From assembly GCF_002502735.1 (NCBI RefSeq), contig NZ_DAQC01000007.1, positions 1-64,000 of the forward strand: a stretch of 64,000 nt of DNA, in the 5' to 3' direction. Under the pieces are notes generated by a model. That model did no database searches, was not told where the DNA came from, and saw nothing but the letters and a program-made list of their open reading frames with translations. Shown piece by piece: positions 1 through 8,376 of this stretch. The translations under genes and the position numbers were made by a program. Every line of letters starts with the position of its first letter. The stretch's first letter is position 1. The DNA comes from Methanoregula sp. UBA64 (GTDB lineage Archaea; Halobacteriota; Methanomicrobia; Methanomicrobiales; Methanospirillaceae).

Positions 1-412
1 CGGTGTTGCTCGCGGCAAGGTCGCCTAAAACCTGCGGGTCTGCCTTGACTACGATCGGGGCATTCCCGGCGCTTAACGCGGCCGTGAGCTGCTTTGCCGT
101 GTTCGACTGGTCTGCACGGTCGACAAGGCCGGACTGCACGATCTTATACGTGTTCAATCCGGTGTTGTCCACGGCAACGACAAGGTTCACGTCGTCCCCG
201 GGAGAGAACTCGTTCGTGCCCGTGATGTGGGCGGAGAGTGTCGGGCTCCCGGCCATGTACTTCGTGCCGGCAAGTGCCGGGGATACCGCGATCACGGCAA
301 GAACGATCGATACCAGGCAGAGAAGCCGTGCCGTGGGAAGAGCGCGGGCATGTCCGCGGTATGCAGTCGGGGAGATCTTCCCCGTAAAGACCAGTCCATT
401 GAGCATTTCCAT
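1..412 (-). CDS. Secreted S-layer-like protein, N-terminal part (gene runs off the window)
   Basis: This leftward reading frame is open from an ATG at 412 to the window edge, giving the first 137 residues. GAGGT lies 5 nt before the ATG; a second in-frame ATG is at 406. Residues 29-48 form a hydrophobic segment ending in PALA, which looks like a Sec signal peptide, and the rest is a beta-rich exported region (SPGDDVNLVVAVDNTG), resembling archaeal S-layer-like (COG1361-type) proteins. It follows the ABC-2 permease gene by about 120 nt on the same strand, so it is probably the last known member of that operon. The C-terminus is not visible, so the family assignment is tentative. Confidence 0.7.
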   Translation of the reverse strand, partial: MEMLNGLVFTGKISPTAYRGHARALPTARLLCLVSIVLAVIAVSPALAGTKYMAGSPTLSAHITGTNEFSPGDDVNLVVAVDNTGLNTYKIVQSGLVDRADQSNTAKQLTAALSAGNAPIVVKADPQVLGDLAASNT

Positions 413-530
413 GCAGAACCTCACGTATAATGGGTTAACGATACGTACCGGTTGCGATTTTTGCCATATATTACGTTCGTCATCGGGGAGTTCACCTGTT
501 TTTTCGCGGTAAAATGTGAATTTTTTCATC

Positions 531-1619
531 TCACTCAAGCGTCCTGCGGTAGGTCACGATACCGAGGATGATCATCGCGGTCGAGAAGAGCAGCAGGGCA
601 ATGAGATCGGGCCCGACCACATTGAGACCCTGGTCCCGCAAAAGGATGCTCCTCAAAGCGTGCACCCCGTAATATTCGGGGTTGATGGTCGTGATCCAGC
701 GCAGCCAGTCCGGCATCCCAATCACCGGGTAGAACGCCCCCGACGTTAAAAACAGGATCATGTTAAAAAATGCGATCAGCGACATGTATTCCTGCTGCGT
801 GGTGAAGCGCGATGCAAGGGAGACGACAAAGCTCGTCACCCCGATACAGGAGATCAGGATCACGACAATGACGAGAATGAACGCCTGGAGGCTCTGGACG
901 GCGATCCCGGTGACCAGCAGATCGATCCAGAAGATCACGAACCCGGCGATAAACGCCCTCACCGTCCCGCTTGTTATGATCCCAAGGATGATGCTCGACC
1001 GTTTCACCGGCGTCACCAGGTAGCCCTCGTGGATCCCGTTCTCTCTGTCCCGGATGAGCGCCATCCCGCCGCCGAACATGGTGGCGGAAAATATCGCCAT
1101 CATGATCACGCTTACCCCGAAGAACTGGATGTACTTGATGTTCCCGTAGATCTTGTCCACCCGCACGGGGTTGTGGGCCCCAAGGGAGAGGAGCACCTGG
1201 TTCAACCCCGCCTGGACGAGCGGGGGCGTGATGGAATCGGCACTATCTACGTAGAGGCGGATCGTATTGTCGTTTGTCACCGATGAGGGAAAGACGATCA
1301 CGGCGGCGAGCTTTCCGTTCTCCAGATCCTGTTTTGCGGTGATCTCGTCCGCATAGACGGTAACGTCGAGGAGTTTCTCCGCATCGGTCTGGCTGATGTG
1401 GTTGAGCTGGAAGGAGGCGCTCGTGAAGAGCTGCGTGTCGCTGTAGGGCGGGGATTCCTGTACTACCCCGACCGGGATATGGGTGATGGTCCCGCCCATG
1501 GCATTCCCGAAGATCACGAGATACATGACGGGGATAAAGAGCGTCATGACGATCATCGAGGGGGTGCTTAAGAACTTCTTGAAGTCCCGTTTGAAGATGG
1601 CAAATGCACTCCGGATCAT
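531..1619 (-). CDS. ABC-2 type transporter permease
   Basis: A 362-residue membrane subunit of an ABC exporter. An N-terminal membrane helix (about residues 20-42) is followed by a soluble loop of about 120 residues outside the membrane and then five hydrophobic segments between about 165 and 360. This layout is that of drug or polysaccharide export permeases of the ABC2_membrane_3 type. The start overlaps the stop of the ATPase gene by 4 nt, so the two are translationally coupled and form one transporter. The substrate is unknown; the MarR-type gene at the head of the operon suggests inducible efflux of a small molecule. Confidence 0.9.
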   Translation of the reverse strand: MIRSAFAIFKRDFKKFLSTPSMIVMTLFIPVMYLVIFGNAMGGTITHIPVGVVQESPPYSDTQLFTSASFQLNHISQTDAEKLLDVTVYADEITAKQDLENGKLAAVIVFPSSVTNDNTIRLYVDSADSITPPLVQAGLNQVLLSLGAHNPVRVDKIYGNIKYIQFFGVSVIMMAIFSATMFGGGMALIRDRENGIHEGYLVTPVKRSSIILGIITSGTVRAFIAGFVIFWIDLLVTGIAVQSLQAFILVIVVILISCIGVTSFVVSLASRFTTQQEYMSLIAFFNMILFLTSGAFYPVIGMPDWLRWITTINPEYYGVHALRSILLRDQGLNVVGPDLIALLLFSTAMIILGIVTYRRTLE

Positions 1620-2692
1620 GGCATTTTCCCTCCGTGGGCGGCTGTAACGTTCGTGTCGCCGTCGATGCCCTTTCCCGTCAGGTAGATGAAGATATCTTCT
1701 AAGGACGGCGACCGGATGGAGATGGAGAGGATGGCGAGGTGGTGGTCCTCAAAGGCGGCAAGGATCGCCGGGAGAACCCGGCTGCCGTTCGTGGCCGAGA
1801 TCGTGACGCTGTGCTCGACCACCGTTACCGCGTTGACCTGCGGGATTGTTTTGAGTTCGTCTTCGATCCCGGGCACGATCCGGTCGATGCCGATCCCGAT
1901 GAGGTCGCCGGCCGGGATCAGCCTGCGCAGGTTTTCGAGGGTGTCGAGGGCAATCAGGCTCCCGTGGTCGACAAAGGCGATCCGCCCGCAGAGCTTCTCT
2001 GCCTCGTCCATGTAGTGCGTGGTGAGGATGATTGTGGTGTGCTCTGCATTGAGCGCGAGGATCTGCTGCCAGACCTCCCGGCGAGCCTCGGGGTCAAGGC
2101 CGATTGTCGGTTCGTCCAAAAAGAGGATGAGCGGGCGGTGGATGAAGGCCCGGACAATCTCGAGTTTCCGCTTCATGCCCCCCGAGAACGTCCGCACCGG
2201 CATGTGGGCCCGGTCTTCGAGATCGGCCATCCTTAAGAGTTCCCAGATCCGGGCGTCGAGGATGCTGTCGGGGACGTTCTGGAGCTTGCCGTAGAACTCT
2301 AAATTGTCGTACGCGGTCAGTTCCACGTCGCTTGTATAGTTCTGGGGGCAGACGCCGATCAGGGTCCGGATCGTCTCCGGGTCTTTGGTGATATCGATGT
2401 CGTTTACCACGGCCTGCCCGGTGGTAGGGGAGAGCAGCGTGGTGAGGATCCGGATGAGGGTACTCTTCCCGGCGCCGTTTGAGCCGAGGAGGCCGAAGAT
2501 CTCCCCTTTCATCACCTCAAAGGAGACATCGTTTACGGCGACAACGGTCTTGGTCTTGTCCTTAAAGACCTTGGAGAGGTGGTCGATCCGGATGATCGGG
2601 GCGCCGTCGGCAACAATGGGCGTCTCTCTGTGTGCCTCCGTCTCCGCACCGAAGGGATCTGTATCGCTTGCGAACAGGTGCAGGGCATTCAC
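1616..2692 (-). CDS. ABC transporter ATP-binding protein (DrrA-like)
   Basis: A 358-residue ATPase partner of the downstream permease. It shows Walker A (GLLGSNGAGKST), the signature TFSGGMKRK, Walker B with LFLDEPTIGLD, and the H-loop region TTHYMDEAEKL, followed by a C-terminal regulatory domain typical of DrrA/CcmA ATPases. There is an N-terminal extension of about 30 residues before the nucleotide-binding domain. It overlaps the preceding MarR gene and the following permease gene by 4 nt each, which indicates a single coupled operon. Family function is ATP-driven export; the substrate cannot be read from the sequence. Confidence 0.93.
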   Translation of the reverse strand: MNALHLFASDTDPFGAETEAHRETPIVADGAPIIRIDHLSKVFKDKTKTVVAVNDVSFEVMKGEIFGLLGSNGAGKSTLIRILTTLLSPTTGQAVVNDIDITKDPETIRTLIGVCPQNYTSDVELTAYDNLEFYGKLQNVPDSILDARIWELLRMADLEDRAHMPVRTFSGGMKRKLEIVRAFIHRPLILFLDEPTIGLDPEARREVWQQILALNAEHTTIILTTHYMDEAEKLCGRIAFVDHGSLIALDTLENLRRLIPAGDLIGIGIDRIVPGIEDELKTIPQVNAVTVVEHSVTISATNGSRVLPAILAAFEDHHLAILSISIRSPSLEDIFIYLTGKGIDGDTNVTAAHGGKMP

Positions 2693-3132
2693 CTCCGGTC
2701 GACTTTTATGAGGATCTGGTAGGCTTCCTCAAGCGCCTTTCCCAGGTGTTCGAGCTCCGCGTCCGTGAGGCCCCCGAAACTTTCCATAAGATCTTTTTTG
2801 TACTTCGATACGGACTCTTTGAGGAATTTCTTTCCTTTCGCGGTGATGGCAAGGTTTGTTACCCTGCGGTCTTTTGGGTCTGCCTGCCGTTCCACGAGGC
2901 CGTCGGCTATCATGATGTCGGCAAGCCGGGTCATGTAGGGCCGGGAGATGTAGAGCCGGTCTCCGATCTCCGACATGGGCAGCGCCTTGTACTTCATGAG
3001 AAGCCCGAGGGTATGGTATTCGGCGATGAGGACGCCGTTTGCAGTATGCCGGTTCCGCATCACGTTCTTGTAGTAGAGGGGGATGAGGGCAATCAGGGCT
3101 TCAGCCGCACGTCCCCGGAAATCTTCGGCCAT
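2689..3132 (-). CDS. MarR family transcriptional regulator
   Basis: A 147-residue winged-helix regulator. The core ALPMSEIGDRLYISRPYMTRLADIMIADGLVERQADPKDRRVTNL pattern is the MarR helix-turn-helix plus the DxRD-like wing, with helical dimerisation segments at both ends. MarR proteins usually bind palindromic operators next to their own promoter and release them on binding a ligand. It is the first gene of the leftward exporter operon and overlaps the ATPase gene by 4 nt, so it probably controls that operon. The repeated element at 3171-3208 just upstream is a plausible binding site. Confidence 0.92.
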   Translation of the reverse strand: MAEDFRGRAAEALIALIPLYYKNVMRNRHTANGVLIAEYHTLGLLMKYKALPMSEIGDRLYISRPYMTRLADIMIADGLVERQADPKDRRVTNLAITAKGKKFLKESVSKYKKDLMESFGGLTDAELEHLGKALEEAYQILIKVDRR

Positions 3133-3170
3133 AAGGGTGGTTTTGCTCCTGTCCCTGAGGTATTGAACTG

Positions 3171-3208
3171 GTAGTTAATTAAGTGAACTATTAACTTTGT
3201 GAACTATT
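3171..3208. promoter_or_regulatory. Candidate MarR operator/promoter
   Basis: The AT-rich stretch upstream of the MarR gene contains two direct copies of GTGAACTATT (3183-3192 and 3199-3208) set 16 bp apart, and an inverted pair TAGTT/AACTA around TTAATTAA at its left end. This is the only repeated, AT-rich element in the gap and it sits where the operon promoter must be. The role as an autoregulatory site is inferred. Confidence 0.5.
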
Positions 3209-3263
3209 CGGAGGGACGGCACGGTGAAGACCGCGAAAAAAAAACGTTCCGAAACGCCGGGCC

Positions 3264-3896
3264 TTACGAGAGTTCGCCGGACACAAAGAGGGAGGCGATA
3301 AGGACGATGCCAAACGCGGTGATAACCAGGCCGGCGAGCCGGTTGATGGTATGCAGCCGTTTCTGGGTCAGGTAGCTCCTCATCGAGCCGAGGATGCCGC
3401 AGAGGAGCACCCACCAGGCGATCTCGCCTACAAAGACCCCGATCACAAAGAGGGCCGGGTTGAACCATGTGCCCCCGCTGATGACCGCGCCAAAGCTCGG
3501 GATGATGATCGCAAAGAAGAGGATGGTCAAGGGGTTTGCGAGCGTTAAGGCAAACATCGTGGTATAGTCCGAGATCAGGCTTCCCCCGTCTGCCTTTACC
3601 GTTACCTCGGGCGGCGGGGCAAAGAAGATCTTGAGGCCGACAAGGATGAGGGCAAGGCCCCCGAAGAGCCGGAAGAACCACTGCCGGGCAAGGAGGAAGT
3701 CCGAGATAAGGGCAAGCCCGAATGCGGTTACGGCCGCATAAAATGCATCGGCGGTGGCGATCCCGAGGCCTGCCGCGATCCCGTGGAGCCGCCCGTGGGC
3801 GATCGAGCGCTGGATGCACATGAACGCAATGGGGCCGACCGGCGCTGCAAGGGCGATACCGATCACGATACCGTGAACAAAAAGGTCGGTCTCCAC
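3264..3896 (-). CDS. LysE family translocator
   Basis: A 210-residue membrane protein with six hydrophobic segments. The N-terminal part, GIALAAPVGPIAFMCIQRSI, is the hallmark of LysE/RhtB amino-acid exporters, and the APVGP motif lies in the first helix. The length is normal for the family (about 200-210). The start is GTG at 3896. The family exports amino acids or related metabolites from the cytoplasm; the actual substrate is unknown. It is transcribed alone, leftward, with palindromic sequence in the gap upstream. Confidence 0.9.
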   Translation of the reverse strand: METDLFVHGIVIGIALAAPVGPIAFMCIQRSIAHGRLHGIAAGLGIATADAFYAAVTAFGLALISDFLLARQWFFRLFGGLALILVGLKIFFAPPPEVTVKADGGSLISDYTTMFALTLANPLTILFFAIIIPSFGAVISGGTWFNPALFVIGVFVGEIAWWVLLCGILGSMRSYLTQKRLHTINRLAGLVITAFGIVLIASLFVSGELS

Positions 3897-4009
3897 GTCA
3901 CATGCACCTGTATCCCGTTTGCAGTATTCCCGTGCCGGGCCGGACAGTGGCCGGAGGGACCCGGCGCCTCGCCCGTACCCGCACCCTGCGGTCTTTTCGC
4001 ATCTCTATT

Positions 4010-4040
4010 GGTACTGTACCTTCATCAATATGGTACCTTC
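4010..4040. promoter_or_regulatory. Palindrome and direct repeat upstream of the LysE gene
   Basis: GGTACTGTACC at 4010-4020 is a perfect 11-bp palindrome, and GGTACC follows at 4032-4037. GTACCTTC is repeated directly at 4016-4023 and 4033-4040. The element lies in the 196-bp gap between the LysE gene and the next leftward gene, about 115-145 bp before the LysE start; the rest of the gap shows nothing clear. It may be an operator or the 3' end of the upstream transcript. Confidence 0.3.
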
Positions 4041-4092
4041 CCGTGAGGGTCGGGCAGGAAAAAAGGGTTTTAAAGGAATATGCGCTGCCTGC

Positions 4093-4305
4093 CTAGTTCC
4101 GGAGAAAGCGCCAGGCAAGGCCTGCGATAAGGAGGGCCGAGCAGGCAAGGACGAGGAGGATATTTTTTGCCTTTTCTTTGCCGGTCATCTCTGCCCAGTG
4201 CGGCTTCTGCCAGCCGGCCAGGTACCCGAGGACAAGACCGATCGCGGTCCCTGCCGCGAGGCCGATGGTGACGACCATCCCGATCGAGAGGATATCGGTA
4301 TACAT
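4093..4305 (-). CDS. Small two-helix membrane protein
   Basis: A 70-residue protein with two clear transmembrane helices (about residues 9-30 and 48-65) joined by a short charged loop (KPHWAEMTGKEKAKN), ending in basic residues. It is preceded by the divergent DUF155-like gene on the other strand. I do not recognise the family. Its hydrophobic pattern and GC-rich codon use, like the neighbours, support a real gene. Confidence 0.65.
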   Translation of the reverse strand: MYTDILSIGMVVTIGLAAGTAIGLVLGYLAGWQKPHWAEMTGKEKAKNILLVLACSALLIAGLAWRFLRN

Positions 4306-4463
4306 GTATCAGAATCTCCATCGTTGGTTTGCGCTGCCGGGATATAAAAAAGACCGCCCGCCGCAGGTCGATCCCTGCCCGCGAGTGAGGGTTTATGGGG
4401 ATTCAGCGGCAATATACCCCACATACGATCCCGGGCATGCCCGGGACAATAGGAGAATCTGTT

Positions 4464-5531
4464 ATGATCTCGCTGCGGTTCTACCGCATTTACGATATCG
4501 GCCGGGAGATCGATATCGACTGGCTGGAGAAGTCCCTGGCCAGGAATTACTTTACGGCCCGTACCAGTTTTGTCCGGGTCAAGCCGAAATCCATCATGAT
4601 CGAGTCGTCCCCGCTGCTGATCCGGATGCTGCCGGTCACGGTGGAGCGGGAGGGGCGCTCGTACGAGTTCTCCGCTGTCGCCCGTGTCTACGATATCGGG
4701 GTTATCAGCCTCTGTTTCATCTACGACGACGATCAGGCGGATCACCGGGAACTCGAGGATATCGCGTTCCGGTTCGCCGGCCAGGAAGGACTCTCGGACT
4801 TCTTCATCCAGTATCTCAATACCCTCGGGGAGATCATCAAGCCGCACATCAAGAATTTTGCAATCGACCCGGACTTTTACGAGGATTACACGATCTACGT
4901 GACCGACCGGCGGGACGATTCCATTGACCCGGTGCCGCTGCTCCTGGGGGACCGGACCTGCGTCTCTTCCCAGATCCGCGAGGATATCCTGAAAAATTCC
5001 CTCAGTTACTCAAACGAGGAACTTGCAGTCATCTCCTGGGACTCGGCCCTGCTCTGCGGCCCCGAGAGCCCGACCGATCTCATCGACTTAATCGAGTTTG
5101 CAAACGTGCAGGTGCTCGAGCTCCGGTACTATGACCGCGAGCTGACCCGTGAGATGGCGCGGATGTACGACGATATCGAGCATGCGGATCGGCTGTCCTG
5201 GTTCAACAGGGGCAGCCAGTACCATGCGATCATGCGTCACCAGATGAAGAGCTCTGCGGAGATCTCGGAGACGATAGAAAAGGTCGATAACCTGATCAAG
5301 GTGACCGAGGATATCTACTACGCCCGGGTCTATGCGACGGCGTTGAAGATCTTGAGGAGCAGCCAGTGGAGCGAGAGCGTGAGCCGGAAGATCACGGTGA
5401 TCCGGGAGAACTACTCGATGTTGTCCGACGAGGTCAGGATCCAGCACTCGAACTTCCTCGAATGGGTGGTCATCCTTCTCATCGCGTTTGAGATTATCGT
5501 GATGCTCTGGGAGCGGGCGTTTGCGGGATAA
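4464..5531 (+). CDS. RMD1/YagE (DUF155)-like membrane-anchored protein
   Basis: A 355-residue protein whose C-terminal half matches the RMD1/DUF155 pattern: a helical region (DNLIKVTEDIYYARVYATAL) followed by a C-terminal membrane anchor reached through LEWVVILLIAFEIIVMLWE, the usual end of this family. The N-terminal half is a mixed alpha/beta domain. The ATG at 4464 is chosen because GGAG lies 8 nt upstream; the frame also has earlier ATGs at 4395 and 4437. Yeast RMD1-type proteins sit in organelle membranes; the biochemical role in archaea is unknown. It is monocistronic. Confidence 0.75.
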   Translation: MISLRFYRIYDIGREIDIDWLEKSLARNYFTARTSFVRVKPKSIMIESSPLLIRMLPVTVEREGRSYEFSAVARVYDIGVISLCFIYDDDQADHRELEDIAFRFAGQEGLSDFFIQYLNTLGEIIKPHIKNFAIDPDFYEDYTIYVTDRRDDSIDPVPLLLGDRTCVSSQIREDILKNSLSYSNEELAVISWDSALLCGPESPTDLIDLIEFANVQVLELRYYDRELTREMARMYDDIEHADRLSWFNRGSQYHAIMRHQMKSSAEISETIEKVDNLIKVTEDIYYARVYATALKILRSSQWSESVSRKITVIRENYSMLSDEVRIQHSNFLEWVVILLIAFEIIVMLWERAFAG

Positions 5532-5553
5532 TGGCCCGGGCGCGTTTTCTTTT

Positions 5554-6525
5554 TTACCGGTGCCGTACCTTCTCCGGTGCATTTGCAAGATACAGGGGCG
5601 TCTCCCCGGCTGCGTAGCGTTTCACGTTCCCGGCAAACGCCCGGGCGATCCCCTCGTACGACACGTCCGTTACACCGGCAATGTGGGGAGTTGCGATCAC
5701 GTTTTCAGAAAAGAGGGGGTGGCCCATGTCCACCGGTTCCTGCCAGAAGACGTCGAGACCGGCGCCGGCCACCTGCCCGCTTTTCAGGGCGGTAAGCAGG
5801 GTGTCTTCATCGAGAAGGCCGCCCCGGGCCACGTTCACCAGGTACGCCCCGGGTTTTGCAGCGGCAAGTGCCGTGCTGCCCACGAGGTGGAACCGGTCCG
5901 GGGTATAGTTGAGGCAGAGCACGATATAGTCTGCCTCTGCAAACGCTGCGGGGAGGTCTGATAAGGGATACTGGCGGGCGATCTCCACGCCCGGCACCGT
6001 CCGCCCGGGGTGGTCGTCTGCGGTGACGATCCTGACCCGGAAGCCGACGAGCCGCCGGGCAAGCTCCCTCCCGATCCCGCCAAGACCGACAATGCAGACG
6101 GTCTTTTCCCGGAGTGCCTGGCCGGTCGGGGTTCCCCACCGGTCCTGGATGCCGGGCTTTCTGGTCCTGATAATATCGTTCCAGCGTTTGGAGAGCATGA
6201 GCATGAGGAGGATTGCATGCTCGGCAACCGAGGCGGCATTGCCGGACTCTTCACTGGGGACCCGGGCAACCCAGATCCCGTTTTTTGTGGCAGCCGTGAT
6301 GTCCACGCCTTCAAGCCCGACCCCGAACTGCTGGATGAGCCCGAAGTGCCCCTCTTGCATGAGTGTCTCGTCCACCCGGTTTACGGTCGGGACAACGATA
6401 TCGGCATCCGCAATGTGCCGGCCGATCCGGTCCGGGGGCAGGGCAAGGATCTTGTCATCCGGAAGAAGGGCTGCAAGCTGCCTGCGGGCCTCGGGAAAGC
6501 CCTCGCCGCAGAAAAGGATCTTCAT
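5554..6525 (-). CDS. D-isomer-specific 2-hydroxyacid dehydrogenase
   Basis: A 323-residue NAD-dependent dehydrogenase. The Rossmann motif VGLGGIGRELARRL lies near residues 148-161, the catalytic Arg region in NVARGGLLDEDTL near 235, a Glu in WQEPVD near 265, and the catalytic His in TPHIAG near 283. This is the D-lactate/phosphoglycerate dehydrogenase superfamily, which interconverts 2-keto acids and D-2-hydroxyacids. No ACT domain follows, so it is not a regulated SerA. It stands alone, convergent with the DUF155-like gene, so the substrate cannot be deduced. Confidence 0.9.
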   Translation of the reverse strand: MKILFCGEGFPEARRQLAALLPDDKILALPPDRIGRHIADADIVVPTVNRVDETLMQEGHFGLIQQFGVGLEGVDITAATKNGIWVARVPSEESGNAASVAEHAILLMLMLSKRWNDIIRTRKPGIQDRWGTPTGQALREKTVCIVGLGGIGRELARRLVGFRVRIVTADDHPGRTVPGVEIARQYPLSDLPAAFAEADYIVLCLNYTPDRFHLVGSTALAAAKPGAYLVNVARGGLLDEDTLLTALKSGQVAGAGLDVFWQEPVDMGHPLFSENVIATPHIAGVTDVSYEGIARAFAGNVKRYAAGETPLYLANAPEKVRHR

Positions 6526-6627
6526 AGTTGGTAGGTGATTGGCGTTCCCGGGTGATCATGCCATCGGTTGTGGAAGCGGGACGATACCGCGGGTAAAAAA
6601 GCAGAATGAGAAAAGCCGAAAGAAGGC

Positions 6628-6765
6628 TTACTTGATCTTTTTCTCAAGTTTCTTGAGCTTCTTTTTTGCGCTGTCGCTGCCGGCTGCTGCCTGCTTTGAG
6701 AGTTCTGCTGCCTTTTCCTTCTTTACCTGGTTGAGTTTTGTCATCTGTTTCTTGCTGGTTGGCAT
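6628..6765 (-). CDS. Small lysine-rich protein (45 aa)
   Basis: A short leftward gene encoding 45 residues that begins MPTSKKQMTKLNQVKKEKAA and ends in KKKLKKLEKKIK. It is almost all lysine, alanine and other helix formers, predicting a charged helix. GAGGT sits 8 nt before the ATG at 6765, which argues for translation. No family is recognised; a nucleic-acid-associated role is only a guess from its charge. Confidence 0.6.
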   Translation of the reverse strand: MPTSKKQMTKLNQVKKEKAAELSKQAAAGSDSAKKKLKKLEKKIK

Positions 6766-6937
6766 GTTAAGTTACCTCGATATGCCTTTGACAGGTTCTA
6801 TTTACTCCTTTTCTGACTTAATGATATCCCCTGATTCCCCGTGTTTTTTAAAAAAGAAGGGAACCGGGGGTTCCGATGTTTTTGCCTTGCAGTATCCCAT
6901 ACCCTTATGAGCGTCGGGCGTCTACTCCCCGGATATT

Positions 6938-8254
6938 ATGACCCGGGTTGTTTCTGTCTCGCCAACCGTACGGAACGAAGGGCGTTCGGGGCTGGTCCTT
7001 GAGACCGATGAAGACGGGATCGTGACCCGGGGACGATGGGTCGGATTGTCGCCGGTCCGTGGGTTCGAGCGGTTCTGTACCGGGAAGAAGATGGTCGCTG
7101 TCCCGACGCTGGCGTCACGGGTCTGCGGCATCTGCCCGGTCCCCCATGTGCTCGCGGGTGTCGGGGCCATGGAAGCATCGATCGGCTGCGAGATTCCCCG
7201 CGACGCCCTGCTCCTGCGGCGGATCATCCATTCGGCGTCCCGGCTCTCGGTCCATACCCTCCATGCCCTCATGGTGCTTCCCGACCTGTACTACCCCGGC
7301 ACCGAAACGAGGATCAACCCGTTCTCCCCCGAGCCCCGGGCACGCGCCCTTGCCCGGCGCATCCAGCGGATCCGGGAGATCGGGCAGACCTGCGTGCAGA
7401 TCGCGGGCGGCGAGGCGATCCATCCGGGCAATCCCCGGGTGGGCGGGATGCACTCCAACATCTCGCCGCAGGCAAAGACAAAGATCGCCGATCTTGCAAA
7501 AGAGGGAGAGGTCCTTGCCCGCGAGCACAGGGAGTGCATGCTTTCCCTGATCCGCGACCTTTCCCGGCGGGACTCTGTGGAGATCGGCGGTGCCCGGGTG
7601 CCGTTTCCCCGGCATCTGGGGTACCACGACCAGGGCAGTCTTGCCACCGACCCGCTCTACGGTACGTCGAGTCTTGAGGAGCACCCGTCCTTTGACCTCT
7701 CGCGGTACACGGAAGTGTCGCCCGTGAACTGGTACGGGGATCCGGCGGAGGTCACGTACAGCGATCCTGCGTACCCCGGCGGCGGGACGCTTCCGGTGGG
7801 AACGCCGCTCGATCCCGTGCGGGAGATGTGCCCGGCGCTCCCCCTGTACGACGGGCAGCCGGTCGAGGTCGGGGCAGCGGCACGCCTCCGGCAGTTCAGT
7901 CATTTCGACGAGAAAGGCACGATCGGGCAGCTCGTGGCCCGGCAGATGGAGTGCGTCCAGGCCGCAGCCGAACTCGCGGACTGTACCGACCGGCTCGACC
8001 CCGCCGGCCCGGTGCTTGCGCCCTGCATCCCGCCCGGCAACGGCAGCCTGGGCTGGGCGGCAAACGAGGCCCCCCGCGGAACCCTGGTCCATATCGCCCG
8101 CGTCCGCGAGGGAAAGGTGATCTATTTTAAGATGCTCGTTCCCACGTCATGGAACATGCCAACGGCGGGCCTTGCCCTTGCCGGTTCGCCCTGGCAGCTC
8201 GCCGAACTGATCATCCGGGGATACGACCCGTGCATATCCTGTGCCTCCCACTGA
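6938..8254 (+). CDS. Coenzyme F420-reducing hydrogenase alpha subunit (FrhA-like), orphan
   Basis: A 438-residue [NiFe]-hydrogenase large subunit. The N-terminal L1 motif RVCGIC places nickel ligands at Cys63 and Cys66, and the C-terminal L2 motif DPCISCASH gives Cys432 and Cys435. The N-terminal sequence (SPTVRNEGRSGLVLE, LSPVRGFERF) is that of FrhA, which oxidises H2 for F420 reduction. The stop codon follows the terminal His of L2 directly, so there is no C-terminal peptide to remove during maturation. No FrhB, FrhG or FrhD gene is adjacent: neighbours are a tiny basic protein and an MFS exporter. It could be a divergent paralogue with a sensing or structural role, or may use subunits encoded elsewhere. 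Confidence 0.88.
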   Translation: MTRVVSVSPTVRNEGRSGLVLETDEDGIVTRGRWVGLSPVRGFERFCTGKKMVAVPTLASRVCGICPVPHVLAGVGAMEASIGCEIPRDALLLRRIIHSASRLSVHTLHALMVLPDLYYPGTETRINPFSPEPRARALARRIQRIREIGQTCVQIAGGEAIHPGNPRVGGMHSNISPQAKTKIADLAKEGEVLAREHRECMLSLIRDLSRRDSVEIGGARVPFPRHLGYHDQGSLATDPLYGTSSLEEHPSFDLSRYTEVSPVNWYGDPAEVTYSDPAYPGGGTLPVGTPLDPVREMCPALPLYDGQPVEVGAAARLRQFSHFDEKGTIGQLVARQMECVQAAAELADCTDRLDPAGPVLAPCIPPGNGSLGWAANEAPRGTLVHIARVREGKVIYFKMLVPTSWNMPTAGLALAGSPWQLAELIIRGYDPCISCASH

Positions 8255-8376
8255 CGGGCCTTCCCTGATAAAAAGATCGGGAGGGATCCGGCTTTTCTTG
8301 GTGACCCCGGCCCGGTCCGGCCCGGCCGGGAGCAAACCCGAAACCTATATCTGAAGACCCCGCCTGAAAATTCCCT

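Noticed and set aside
3..512. 169-codon rightward frame at the window start
   Set aside because: The opposite strand encodes a clear signal peptide and secreted domain with a Shine-Dalgarno; the rightward frame has no start signals and odd composition.
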